This document shows positions 1 to 7,275 of a stretch of DNA of 64,000 bases, in pieces; position 1 is the first letter of the stretch, and each line of letters opens with the position of its first letter. Below the pieces are notes generated by a model, which saw only the letters and a program-made list of their open reading frames with translations, searched no databases and was not told where the DNA came from. Source of the DNA: Bacteroidales bacterium (GTDB lineage: Bacteria; Bacteroidota; Bacteroidia; Bacteroidales; P3); contig JAFSPS010000038.1 in assembly GCA_017451385.1 (NCBI GenBank), forward strand, positions 1 through 64,000, in the 5' to 3' direction. The position numbers and the translations under genes were made by a program.

Positions 1-123
1 AACATGAAGGCGGTCTTCATTTATGCCATACTTCATGTGAATTGCATGAATGGATGTTCCTTCTTTGATCATTTGCATGTACTTCAGACATTCTGCATAA
101 CCATGCTTCTTTCTCTTTTGCAT
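1..123 (-). CDS. Transposase N-terminal fragment (OrfA-like), truncated by window edge
   Basis: Forty-one codons run from an ATG at 123 to the window edge without a stop. The peptide begins MQKRKKHGYAECLKYMQMI and continues with a basic, helical stretch ending in a KYGIN-type turn. This is the usual look of the helix-turn-helix region that starts IS3-family and related Bacteroidota transposases (basic head, 'E-x-K-x-x-x-x-x-I' helix, then 'YGI'). The hairpin directly upstream supports this. Only the first domain is visible, so the family call is tentative and intactness is unknown. Confidence 0.45.
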   Translation of the reverse strand, partial: MQKRKKHGYAECLKYMQMIKEGTSIHAIHMKYGINEDRLHV

Positions 124-127
124 AATA

Positions 128-161
128 AACCCCGAAAGTTTTTTGTCTAACTTTCGGGGTT
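128..161 (-). promoter_or_regulatory. Perfect 13-bp inverted repeat, IS leader hairpin or rtcB terminator
   Basis: AACCCCGAAAGTT at 128-140 and its exact reverse complement at 149-161 are separated by 8 bases. On the minus strand the hairpin lies downstream of rtcB and is followed by TTTATTATG, so it could stop rtcB transcription. It ends only 4 bases before the transposase-like start codon, which also fits an IS leader hairpin that blocks read-through from outside promoters. Both roles are compatible. Confidence 0.6.
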
Positions 162-221
162 CACTTCACCAAAGGGACACCCACTTGCGTGAATATAGAC
201 TAATGATAAAACATCAGGGTT

Positions 222-1460
222 TTAGTCGGCCTCTTCGTTCAAGTCTATCTCGACACTCGAATCGTACGAGTTGGTGGCTTTCATATTGATGACGGGGCGA
301 ATGAAGTACATGACTTCCACGGTGTCTTCAATCTGACGGAGGATATCTTTCGGATCCTTATACGCCATGGGGCTTTCGTCAATAGTTCCAGTGCCTACAG
401 ATGTAGAATATATGCCTTGCATAGACTCTTTATATTCGTCAAGGTCGATAAGTTCCTTAGCATCGGCACGCGAGAGGAGACGTCCGGCACCGTGCGGTGC
501 GGAGTTGTTCCATTCCTCGTTGCCCTTGCCGCGAGCAATAATCAGTCCGTCACGCATATTGAACGGAATGACCAGCCTGCGGCCCTTGGGGGCGGCAACA
601 GCACCTTTTCGCATCATCTTCATAGAGAAGTCGATGTAGTTGTGGGTGGTAAATATATTATCAACCACATTGGCTGAGCTATTACTGCCTTGACGTATTG
701 CGTCGAGCACGAGGCGGCTGATGACTATATGGTTGTATTCGGCGTATGCTTGAGCAATTACCATGTCGGTAATATATCCTTTCATAGCATCACCAAACAG
801 ATACCCGTTAGTGGAACCAGATTGCTTATGCGATTCCAAATGCCAATATTTCCACACCTTTTGACCAAGGTTGCGACTGCCGCAGTGCACTGTAAACGCA
901 TAGTTGCCTTCTGGAGTCTTACCTATCTCGACGAAGTGGTTTCCACCGCCTACGGTACCGATGCTGTGGTAGAACATGTGTTCGCTCTGGTCTATACGTC
1001 TCAGCAATGCGCTGATACCTTTCTCCGAGATATCGACTGCACCCACCATCTCAGGCCATTGCTGCCGTGCTTGTTGCAGCCGTAGTTGCAGATGCTTGTA
1101 GAGGTCGCCGATAGGATAAACGGCGTTCTCGTGTATCGTCATGCCGAATTTAACATTGTCGCGTACCAATTGCTCTATCATGGGGTAATCCGCATCATTG
1201 ACTGGATTGTCGGTGATAGAGGTTGACACCGAGCAACCTATGTCTCCTCCAACGTGGTCGGGGTTCACATGGTCTGTAAATGGGACGGTGAATCCTACTA
1301 CGATGTCTTTCCCTGCATGAACATCGGGCATAATCCTTATTTTAGATCCCTCAAACATAGGGTGGTCTAAGAAATGATATATTATCGAGAGTGCATCTTG
1401 ATCTATATTATCTGAAAAAATCTTGCAGTCTTTGCAGTATCTTCCTTTAAGTTCAAACAT
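222..1460 (-). CDS. rtcB: RtcB-family RNA ligase
   Basis: The 412-residue protein has the RtcB signatures in order: DVH at 46-48, GGDIGC at 71-76, GGGNHFVE at 171-178, HCGSRN at 192-197 and HGAGR at 323-327. In characterised RtcB proteins the Asp/Cys/His residues of the first four motifs bind the metal ions, and the His of HGAGR carries the guanylate intermediate. RtcB joins RNA 2',3'-cyclic phosphate ends to 5'-OH ends using GTP, in tRNA splicing or RNA repair. The length fits the shorter bacterial branch. It stands alone: no rtcA, archease or sigma-54 regulator is adjacent. A 6-bp inverted repeat (1479-1484 with 1493-1498) lies just upstream. No clear TAnnTTTG promoter is seen directly before the gene. 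Its specific RNA target is unknown. Confidence 0.93.
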   Translation of the reverse strand: MFELKGRYCKDCKIFSDNIDQDALSIIYHFLDHPMFEGSKIRIMPDVHAGKDIVVGFTVPFTDHVNPDHVGGDIGCSVSTSITDNPVNDADYPMIEQLVRDNVKFGMTIHENAVYPIGDLYKHLQLRLQQARQQWPEMVGAVDISEKGISALLRRIDQSEHMFYHSIGTVGGGNHFVEIGKTPEGNYAFTVHCGSRNLGQKVWKYWHLESHKQSGSTNGYLFGDAMKGYITDMVIAQAYAEYNHIVISRLVLDAIRQGSNSSANVVDNIFTTHNYIDFSMKMMRKGAVAAPKGRRLVIPFNMRDGLIIARGKGNEEWNNSAPHGAGRLLSRADAKELIDLDEYKESMQGIYSTSVGTGTIDESPMAYKDPKDILRQIEDTVEVMYFIRPVINMKATNSYDSSVEIDLNEEAD

Positions 1461-1803
1461 TGTTCTGTTTCTTTTTGTGGCAGGGCTTTATTCCTGCCGG
1501 GTTGATTAAAATGATTATTATGCGTTTTCGCTTTTCGGCAGATGTGTTTCAGGTTCTGCTGCGTTTGTCGAAAACTTTGGATATTTTGTCATGTCTTTTA
1601 TGTGATACGACCTACACCTATACCTTCTTCTTGGCGTGATATGACAAAAAGGACGGGAAGGAAGAGAAAAAAATGGAACGTTGGCGACTCTCATTAATAG
1701 CCATAAGACGACTAACGTGTCATTTGCACTTCTCTTAAAAATGGGGTGTTACATGATTGAATGAGTATTGGATTATTCGTTTCGGTTTCCTAAAAAATCA
1801 TCT

Positions 1804-1918
1804 GAAAAAAGGCGAGCCGAAAACCAATAAGCTCACTTTTTCAGTTCAGTGCTGTCGCATACGACAAGCTCTTGCTGCTGACAATCATTGTATTATGTTT
1901 AATTGTGGTTCATAGTTG
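1804..1918 (-). ncRNA. Candidate small RNA, about 115 nt
   Basis: This is the interval between the predicted start near 1918 and an intrinsic-terminator-like end. The end is GTGAGC (1836 to 1831), a 13-base loop, GCTCGC (1817 to 1812), then C and six T. One G-T pair is needed in the stem. Inside, TGTCG and CGACA (1866-1862 and 1857-1853, reading the minus strand) form a 5-bp hairpin with a 4-base loop. It has no coding potential. It could instead be an attenuated leader for rtcB, which starts about 460 bases further on. No known RNA family is recognised. Confidence 0.4.
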
Positions 1919-1924
1919 TTTTTG

Positions 1925-1955
1925 CAAATATATTATATTTTGGTGATTTGCCCAA
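1925..1955 (-). promoter_or_regulatory. Bacteroidota-type promoter facing away from DUF4301
   Basis: On the minus strand a -7 element TATATTTG (1932 to 1925) lies 20 bases downstream of a -33 TTG (1955 to 1953), matching the TTG-N20-TAnnTTTG consensus. The predicted start is near 1918. No reading frame follows closely. A hairpin plus U-tract ends about 115 bases downstream. Confidence 0.55.
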
Positions 1956-2238
1956 AAAATGTACAATTTAGTTTCATTATTGGTGTCCGACAAAAAAAGG
2001 CTTTTGCTCTTTAAGAGCGAATTGTTTTAGATGACATTTTACCCCAAACGATGCTCTGGGCTATTGCCTTTATGCCCTTACATGGCATTTTTTTTGCCCA
2101 ATATAGTGGAAGCCCCTCAGTGGCTGAAAAAAAACACGCACTCATCATGCAATAGGGCTGCCAAAACAGAACGGGCTTAAAGTCCGTCAAGCGTACAGCC
2201 CATGACGCCGCCTTGGGCTCTAAGGGCGCAGAAAAACA

Positions 2239-2252
2239 CGCCCTGAAGGGGC
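2239..2252 (-). terminator. Possible terminator after the DUF4301 gene
   Basis: On the minus strand GCCC and GGGC (2252-2249 and 2243-2240) pair around a short loop and are followed by GTGTTTTTC. This lies about 50 bases past the DUF4301 stop. The stem is short and part of a repeat-like stretch, so the role is uncertain. Confidence 0.35.
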
Positions 2253-2298
2253 AAAAACAAAATAAATGACAGCAAACCGCTATACTTCTAATTTTACG

Positions 2299-3843
2299 TC
2301 AGCGTTCCATGTGCTCTTTGCGCAGCAGGTCGTTGACGGTTTTCACGGGATTGAAGGTCGCCAGTGGCACTTCGACGAATATCGTTATCCAGTGCGCCAT
2401 GGCGCCGTTCCACAAACCGGGCAACTCTTGCGACTTCACCGTCACGGCACCTTTGGATTTCTTGCTGATAAAGCCTGTGGCGGGGTCGCGGAAAGCGCGC
2501 AGGTCGAAGCGACGTCCGCGGTAGTCCTTGGTGCCGCATACGAGATCGACGGGGTTGAAATGGGTGGATTTTTGCAGGATGGCCTCTTGTGCGGCGTCTT
2601 TGCGGTTTATCTGTGCCGACTCGACAATCTGGAGGCTCGTGCCGTTGCCCTCTTTGACGAAGAATGGGCCGCCACCGGGTTCGCCTTGGTTGCGCACCAT
2701 GCCGCAGACACGAATGGGGCGGTTGAGCTTCTTTAGCAGTTGCTCGCGGCGCTGCTTGGTGGAGCTCGTCGGCTCTATGTGTATGCCGAGTTGCTGCGAG
2801 GCAAATTGTTCGGCTTCTGCCAGCAGATGGACATCGGTGGGGGATTGCTTGATGCGGCGAATATAGTCGAAGGTGTGACGTTGTAGGTCAAGTAGGAGTC
2901 CGGCAAGTACCTTTTTATATACTATGGTGCTGTGCTTGTCCCAGTCGGGCACTACGTTGTCTATGTTTTTCATGAAGATGACGTCGGCGTTGCATTCGTT
3001 GAGGTTCTCCAACAGTGCGCCGTGGCCTCCCGGGCGGAAGACAAGGTGTCCCTCGTCGTCGCGCAGGGGCTCGTTGTATTCGTCAACGGCGATGGTGTCG
3101 GTGTAGTGTTTCTGCTCGGACAGCGTTATCTCTATCTTTACGCCGAGGGCATCCTCGTAGTAGCGTTTTATCTCGCTTATTTTCTTTTTGAAGAGGGTCC
3201 TATGTTCGGGCGAGACGGTGAAGTGCAGCCGCACTTTGCCGTCATTGGACAGTGCATAGGAGGCGCCCTCTACTATATGTTCTTCCAGCGGTGTGCGTTG
3301 CAGCGACCCGTAGCGGTGGAATTTCAGAAGGGCTTTGGGCTTGCTGCCGTAGCCGAGGTATTGCTCTTTGAGCAGGAAGTTTATCACCGTGGAGTAGTCG
3401 CCGCGCTGCATATACTCGTCAATGTCGAGCGAGGCGCGCGCCATCTCGGTGCGTAGGTCGTTGTAGAAGGCAAAGGAGCGCAGGTTTTCCAGAAAGGTCT
3501 GTACCTCTGGATATTCTTTGGCAAAGTTGCCTGCCACGCCATAGTAGGTGGCACTGAAGGCAAAAAGCTCTTTGAACATACGCGAGGCAGCTCCCGAGGC
3601 GGGTACGAACTTCAGGAGCCGTTTGTCCTTCGCCAGTGTCGCATAGTGCTCAAGGGCTTGCGACACAGCGGCGTCGTCTAATGAACGAATGCCGCCATTG
3701 GCAATGGTGGCGGCATCGATAAGTGTCATTTTTGGAAATCCCTTTCGGAAGTTCTCTATCTGCTGTTCTACGGCATCGGCGGTAAGGCCGTGGGCCGCTA
3801 TCTGTTCAAGGTCGTCGTGCGAGAATAATTCTTTTTTTTTCAT
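2299..3843 (-). CDS. DUF4301 family protein
   Basis: This 514-residue soluble protein is recognised as the DUF4301 family, found mainly in Bacteroidota. Distinctive stretches are KFVPASGAASRMFKELF at about 78-94, RPGGHGALLENL with a following MKNIDN near 270-295, GMVRNQGEPGGGPFFV near 380-395, and FDLRAFRDPATGFISKKSKG near 435-455. The PASGAASRM segment and the GGHGALLENL segment recall the nucleotide- and sugar-binding loops of nucleotidyltransferases, but this is inference and no reaction has been assigned to my knowledge. There is no signal peptide or membrane segment. It starts with ATG followed by three Lys codons. The leader contains two small hairpins (3856-3897). It is probably monocistronic. 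Confidence 0.85.
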   Translation of the reverse strand: MKKKELFSHDDLEQIAAHGLTADAVEQQIENFRKGFPKMTLIDAATIANGGIRSLDDAAVSQALEHYATLAKDKRLLKFVPASGAASRMFKELFAFSATYYGVAGNFAKEYPEVQTFLENLRSFAFYNDLRTEMARASLDIDEYMQRGDYSTVINFLLKEQYLGYGSKPKALLKFHRYGSLQRTPLEEHIVEGASYALSNDGKVRLHFTVSPEHRTLFKKKISEIKRYYEDALGVKIEITLSEQKHYTDTIAVDEYNEPLRDDEGHLVFRPGGHGALLENLNECNADVIFMKNIDNVVPDWDKHSTIVYKKVLAGLLLDLQRHTFDYIRRIKQSPTDVHLLAEAEQFASQQLGIHIEPTSSTKQRREQLLKKLNRPIRVCGMVRNQGEPGGGPFFVKEGNGTSLQIVESAQINRKDAAQEAILQKSTHFNPVDLVCGTKDYRGRRFDLRAFRDPATGFISKKSKGAVTVKSQELPGLWNGAMAHWITIFVEVPLATFNPVKTVNDLLRKEHMER

Positions 3844-3855
3844 ACGAATAAAGCC

Positions 3856-3897
3856 TCTAATAAAAAAACATTAGAAGAATGCTTGCGTCAAGCAAGC
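3856..3897 (-). terminator. Two tandem hairpins between the lipoprotein and DUF4301 genes
   Basis: GCTTGC (3881-3886) pairs with GCAAGC (3892-3897), and TCTAAT (3856-3861) pairs with ATTAGA (3870-3875) across an A-rich loop. On the minus strand they sit after the lipoprotein stop and before the DUF4301 start. They could end the lipoprotein transcript or fold in the DUF4301 leader. No long U-tract follows either hairpin. Confidence 0.35.
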
Positions 3898-3929
3898 TGA
3901 AAAAAACATGTTAGCAAAGGCGCAATAAG

Positions 3930-4373
3930 CTATTTGGCTACTTGCACGAGGTTGTGGTTGTCAAGCACTACGGTCTTCTCCACGGTCTCGCCGTCTTTGA
4001 GTCTGACGGTCTCGCGGCCGGTGTAGTATCCGACAAAGACATAGTTGGAGTCGCGGCGCGTGTTGCCAAATTCGTCTATCACCACATCGTTATATACCCA
4101 TTCGTTGATGGTGTCCATCACTACGATATTGTATATTGCTGGGGCGGAGAAAGTGGCCTCAAAGCGTCCTTCGGCATCCGTGTAGCCCGTCTGCCCGAGC
4201 TGGGCACCTTTCTGGTTGATGCTGATGCTCACCCAGGGCTTAGCTCTTCCCTCGCGAGTAACCACATTTACCTTCAGCTTGCAATCCGTGTCTTTGTCGC
4301 ACGAAATTAGTGTGGCTATGGTAACTATGCTGAAAATCAGCAGTCCGGCGATGATTGAGAGATTACGTTTCAT
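3930..4373 (-). CDS. Small lipoprotein with a carboxypeptidase-regulatory-like beta domain
   Basis: The 147-residue protein starts at an ATG at 4373. Upstream in-frame ATGs would overlap the divergent isomerase gene and displace the signal sequence. It has a basic start, a hydrophobic stretch and a lipobox ending LISC, giving lipidated Cys25 followed by Asp and Lys. Asp at +2 of a lipoprotein is an inner-membrane retention signal in Enterobacteria, but that rule does not hold reliably in Bacteroidota. Residues about 30-147 look like one beta-sandwich: 'GYTDAEGRFEATF' is the typical turn of transthyretin/CarboxypepD_reg-like domains. No function is known. A promoter-like TATTTTTG lies upstream on the minus strand (4437 to 4430). 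Confidence 0.75.
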   Translation of the reverse strand: MKRNLSIIAGLLIFSIVTIATLISCDKDTDCKLKVNVVTREGRAKPWVSISINQKGAQLGQTGYTDAEGRFEATFSAPAIYNIVVMDTINEWVYNDVVIDEFGNTRRDSNYVFVGYYTGRETVRLKDGETVEKTVVLDNHNLVQVAK

Positions 4374-4390
4374 AAAAAATATGCTATTTT

Positions 4391-4423
4391 TTGCGCGTAT
4401 ATAAATTATTTCAGTTACTTTTG
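4391..4423 (+). promoter_or_regulatory. Promoter of the peptidylprolyl isomerase gene
   Basis: The -7 element TACTTTTG is at 4416-4423 and a -33 TTG is at 4391-4393, 22 bases upstream. The predicted start is near 4430, about 23 bases before the ATG at 4453. It is interlocked with a minus-strand promoter. Confidence 0.6.
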
Positions 4424-4429
4424 CATTTG

Positions 4430-4437
4430 CAAAAATA
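4430..4437 (-). promoter_or_regulatory. -7 element of the lipoprotein promoter
   Basis: On the minus strand the sequence reads TATTTTTG, matching TAnnTTTG, about 57 bases upstream of the lipoprotein ATG at 4373. A possible -33 TTG lies at 4462-4460. Its start site would fall inside the plus-strand -7 element, so the two divergent promoters overlap. Confidence 0.5.
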
Positions 4438-4452
4438 GTAATTTTATATTGT

Positions 4453-5145
4453 ATGAACGCAAAAAAAATCATTTTTTCACTCATTTTTCTTCTTTTTGGC
4501 ACTGCTGTTTTCTCCCAATCGGCTGTAAACAAATCTGCTACGGCAGAGAAGACTTATTATGTGCTCGTTGAGACGGATTTCGGGACGATGAAGATAAAGC
4601 TCTACAACGAGACACCGCGTCACAGGGATAACTTCCTGAAACTTGTGCGCGAGGGTTTCTACAATGACTTGCTGTTCCACCGCGTCATACGCAACTTCAT
4701 GATACAGGGAGGCGACCCCAATTCGCGCAACGCCAAGGCGGGAGCCCCTCTGGGCAACGGCAACCCCTTGGGCTACACTGTCCCTGCAGAGTTTGTGCCG
4801 ACGCTTATCCACCGCAAGGGTGCTCTCGCCGCGGCGCGGCAAGGTGACCAAGTGAACCCCAAGAAGGCTTCTTCGCCATCGCAGTTCTATATAGTGCAGG
4901 GCGATGTATGGACCAACGACGTGCTCAACCAGATGGAGACGGCCTACGGCAAGAAGTTCAGTGCCGAGCAGCGAAAGGTTTACACCACCGAGGGCGGCAC
5001 GCCGCACCTTGACGGTGACTACACCGTGTTTGGGCAGGTGGTGGAAGGTCTCGACGTTATCGATAAGATTGCCGCCGTGCAGTGTGGCTACGCCGACCGT
5101 CCGCTCAAGGACGTGAAGATGAAAATCAAAGTGGTTGAAAAATAA
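4453..5145 (+). CDS. Cyclophilin-type peptidylprolyl cis-trans isomerase, exported
   Basis: The 230-residue protein starts with a cleavable signal peptide (hydrophobic residues 5-20, cleavage after VFSQ). The cyclophilin fold follows: TDFGTMKIKLYNETP near 39-53, the catalytic FHRVI near 77-81 with Arg, FMIQGGDP near 84-91, SQFYIVQG near 140-147 and FGQVVEGLDVIDKI near 197-210. Cyclophilins speed proline isomerisation in folding proteins, here in the periplasm. A 30-residue insertion between QFYIVQG and the final strands is normal in Bacteroidota members. A consensus promoter lies just upstream. pheS follows after 59 bases and may be co-transcribed. Confidence 0.9.
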   Translation: MNAKKIIFSLIFLLFGTAVFSQSAVNKSATAEKTYYVLVETDFGTMKIKLYNETPRHRDNFLKLVREGFYNDLLFHRVIRNFMIQGGDPNSRNAKAGAPLGNGNPLGYTVPAEFVPTLIHRKGALAAARQGDQVNPKKASSPSQFYIVQGDVWTNDVLNQMETAYGKKFSAEQRKVYTTEGGTPHLDGDYTVFGQVVEGLDVIDKIAAVQCGYADRPLKDVKMKIKVVEK

Positions 5146-5204
5146 CCTCCGCAAACAAAAAAACAAAAAACACGATTCACACTATATTCAATCCTTTAAT
5201 CATC

Positions 5205-6248
5205 ATGAAATCTACTATCTTAGACTACATCAAGGAGATACAAGAGTCCAATATAGAGCAATTCAAGGATAGAGCTGCCGAGGTGGAGCAGTTCAGGATA
5301 AAATATCTTGGCAAGAAAGGCGTGATAGCCAGTCTTTTTGAGCAATTCAAGGCTCTCCCCAACGACCAGAAGAAAGAGGTGGGGCAGATGCTCAACCAGC
5401 TGAAGAACGCTGCCCAAGAGCGTATCGAGGCGTTCAAGGCCTTCGTAGAGCAGCAGGAGGAGGCGTCGGCATCGCAGCATGACCTCACGATGCCTGCCGA
5501 CCTTGCGCAACTCGGCAGCAGGCATGTCCTTTCGGTGGTGATGAACGAGATATGCGAAATTTTTGCCCGTATCGGGTTCACTGTGGCGGAATCGGTGGAG
5601 ATAGAGGACGACTGGCACTTGTTCTCGGCTCTCAACTTCCCTCCCGACCATCCAGCCCGCGACATGCAGGACACTTTCTTCGTAGAGAAGGAGGAGGGAC
5701 GGCAGGATGTGGCTCTGCGTACCCATACCTCGTCGGTACAGGTGCGCGTCATGGAACATTCCAAGCCGCCTATCCGCATAATAGCCCCCGGGCGTGTGTT
5801 CCGCAACGAAGCCATCTCGGCGCGTGCTCATTGTATCTTCCATCAGGTGGAGGCTCTTTATGTGGACGAGAAGGTCTCGTTTGCCGACCTTAAGCAGACA
5901 CTGCTCTATTTCGCCAAAGAGATGTTCGGCGAGCAGACGCAGATACGTCTCCGTCCGTCATATTTCCCCTTCACAGAGCCGTCGGCAGAGATGGATATCT
6001 CATGCAATATATGCCATGGCGAGGGGTGCAATATATGCAAGCATACGGGATGGCTCGAAATACTCGGTTGCGGCATGGTGGACCCCAATGTCCTTGAGGC
6101 TTGCGGCATCGACAGCAAGAAGTATTCTGGCTTTGCTTTGGGCATGGGGGTTGAGCGTATGGCAATGTTGAAATACCAGATACGCGACTTGCGCCTCTAT
6201 TTCGAGAACGACCTGCGTTTCCTCCGTCAGTTCGATAATATTATCTGA
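5205..6248 (+). CDS. pheS: Phenylalanine--tRNA ligase alpha subunit
   Basis: The 347-residue length is standard for PheS. An N-terminal coiled-coil arm (about 1-90) is followed by the class II synthetase core: FPPDHPARDMQDTFF near 146-160, HTSSVQVRVM near 173-182, RVFRNEAISARAHCIFHQVE near 197-216 (motif 2) and GFALGMGVERMAML near 311-324 (motif 3). A CNICHGEGCNICKHTGW insertion with four Cys near 267-283 is usual in Bacteroidota PheS. With PheT (not in this window) it charges tRNA-Phe. The gene lies 59 bases after the isomerase gene and ends at a strong hairpin at 6317-6355. Confidence 0.97.
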   Translation: MKSTILDYIKEIQESNIEQFKDRAAEVEQFRIKYLGKKGVIASLFEQFKALPNDQKKEVGQMLNQLKNAAQERIEAFKAFVEQQEEASASQHDLTMPADLAQLGSRHVLSVVMNEICEIFARIGFTVAESVEIEDDWHLFSALNFPPDHPARDMQDTFFVEKEEGRQDVALRTHTSSVQVRVMEHSKPPIRIIAPGRVFRNEAISARAHCIFHQVEALYVDEKVSFADLKQTLLYFAKEMFGEQTQIRLRPSYFPFTEPSAEMDISCNICHGEGCNICKHTGWLEILGCGMVDPNVLEACGIDSKKYSGFALGMGVERMAMLKYQIRDLRLYFENDLRFLRQFDNII

Positions 6249-6316
6249 GCGACGGAAGAGGAAAGCATCAGGGGGCGACAGCATTCATAGTGCCCTGCCC
6301 CTATAATGTCAAATGC

Positions 6317-6355
6317 CTACGGCGACAAGGTGACAAATCCGCCTTGTCGCCGTAG
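6317..6355 (+). terminator. Strong hairpin after pheS
   Basis: A perfect 14-bp inverted repeat, CTACGGCGACAAGG at 6317-6330 and its complement at 6342-6355, has an 11-base loop. It begins 69 bases after the pheS stop. The T-tract is weak (TTGGTAAATT), so it may act as a transcript 3' end stabiliser as well as a terminator. Confidence 0.6.
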
Positions 6356-6374
6356 TTGGTAAATTCACATCCCC

Positions 6375-7101
6375 AAAACCATTCGTATCCTTCGTACCAT
6401 TTCGTGGTCGAAAAAAAACACCTCAACCATTCGTATCCTTCGTACCATTTCGTGGTCGAAAAAAAAAACACCTCAACCATTCGTATCCTTCGTTCCTATT
6501 CGTGGTCGAAAAAAACACCTCAACCATTCGTATCCTTCGTTCCTATTCGTGGTCGAAAAAAAACACCTCAACCATTCGTATCCTTCGTTCCTTTCGTATT
6601 CGAAAAAAACACCTTAACCATTCGTATACTTCGTTTCTTTCGTGGTCGAAAAAAAACGCCTCAACCATTCGTATCCTTCGTTCCTATTCGTGGTCGAAAA
6701 AATACCACCTCAACCATTCGTATCCTTTGTTCCTATTCGTGTTCGAAAAAAAAACACCTTTGCCATTCGTATCCTTCGTTCCTATTCGTGGTCGAAAAAA
6801 AAACACCTCAACCATTCGTATACTTCGTTTCTTTCGTGTTCGAAAAAAAACACCTCAACCATTCGTATCCTTCGTTTCTTTCGTGTTCGGAAAAAATCCC
6901 CAACCATTCGTATAGTTTTGTTCCTTTCGTATTCGAAAAAAAACACCTTAGCCATTCGTATACTTCGTTTCTTTCGTGGTCGAAAAACATCCCCAACCAT
7001 TCGCATAGTTTTGTTCCTTTCGTATTCGAAAAAAAACACCTTAGCCATTCGTATACTTCGTTTCTTTCGTGGTCGAAAAAAAAACCTCTTTCGTGGTCGA
7101 G
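6375..7101. repeat. About 15 tandem copies of a 44-50 bp unit plus a partial copy
   Basis: The unit starts CCATTCGTATCCTTCGT, continues with a variable CCTTTCGTGGTCGA segment, then a run of 5-10 A and CACCTC (or CACCTT, CATCCC). Copies begin at 6379, 6427, 6477 and 6524 and then every 44-50 bases to about 7043, with a partial copy ending near 7101. Neighbouring copies differ by single bases and by A-run length, and the third block differs between copies (TTCGTGGTCGAA, TTCGTATTCGAA, TTCGTGTTCGAA; each carries TTCG and CGAA halves). Unit lengths are not multiples of three and the array is open in several frames, so the long ORFs over it are by-products. It lies between pheS and radC, which converge here. 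Confidence 0.9.
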
Positions 7102-7162
7102 AGACAAAAGAATTAGTAGTTGCAGAATGTTCTAAGTTCTTTTAGCGGACACCGATAATAAC

Positions 7163-7262
7163 TATCATGGAATCAATGCAGATACATTGCTTTGCCTGCA
7201 ATGTTTTCGTCATGTTCTGCGGATGACATAGTTTTGTTATTCAAACGGCTGATTCCATGATA
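7163..7262. other. Nested inverted-repeat structure downstream of radC
   Basis: A perfect 13-bp outer inverted repeat (TATCATGGAATCA 7163-7175, complement 7250-7262) encloses 74 bases that hold two smaller hairpins: CATTGC/GCAATG (7185-7190 with 7198-7203) and GTCAT/ATGAC (7209-7213 with 7223-7227). The set folds as a three-way junction on either strand. It begins 13 bases past the radC stop, so it would form the 3' end of that transcript. It could also be a small mobile element with 13-bp terminal repeats, but I see no flanking duplication. Confidence 0.55.
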
Positions 7263-7275
7263 TATGAAGGCATTT

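Larger units (their letters stand above)
1..179 (-). mobile_element. Left end of an IS3-like insertion sequence (cut by window edge)
   Basis: Read on the minus strand, a 5'-TG end near 179 is followed by a 13-bp inverted repeat (161-149 and 140-128) and then, 4 bases on, the start codon of an ORF with a helix-turn-helix-like N-terminus. A hairpin placed between the terminal repeat and the first ORF resembles the leader of IS3-family (IS150-group) elements, which is remembered family knowledge. The other end lies outside the window, so neither the second terminal repeat nor a target duplication can be checked. The exact boundary at 179 is a guess. Confidence 0.45.
1461..2298. other. Intergenic region without a convincing gene
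   Basis: About 840 bases lie between two minus-strand genes and no ORF looks real. The region holds a 9-bp inverted repeat (TTTTGTCAT 1584-1592 with ATGACAAAA 1641-1649), a minus-strand promoter-like site with a terminator-like hairpin downstream (see 1804-1955), a 20-base motif at 1976-1995 that recurs at 7140-7159, and from about 2040 to 2255 GC-richer text with phrases such as CTCTGGGCTATTGCC and CCCTGAAGGGGC. The last part resembles decayed intergenic repeats common in Bacteroidota. That resemblance is from memory and needs a search. Confidence 0.5.

Noticed and set aside
3930..4532. Longer 200-residue form of the lipoprotein
   Set aside because: The extra 53 residues overlap the divergent isomerase gene and its promoter and would bury the signal peptide. 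The ATG at 4373 gives a proper lipobox.
6375..7101. CRISPR array
   Set aside because: There are no unique spacers: the whole 48-bp unit repeats with small changes, and no cas gene is nearby.
6356..7145. Long plus- and minus-strand reading frames with repeated peptides over the tandem repeat
   Set aside because: The unit lacks stop codons in several frames and unit lengths are not multiples of three, so the frames shift between copies. They have no ribosome site or recognisable domain. The DNA repeat explains them.
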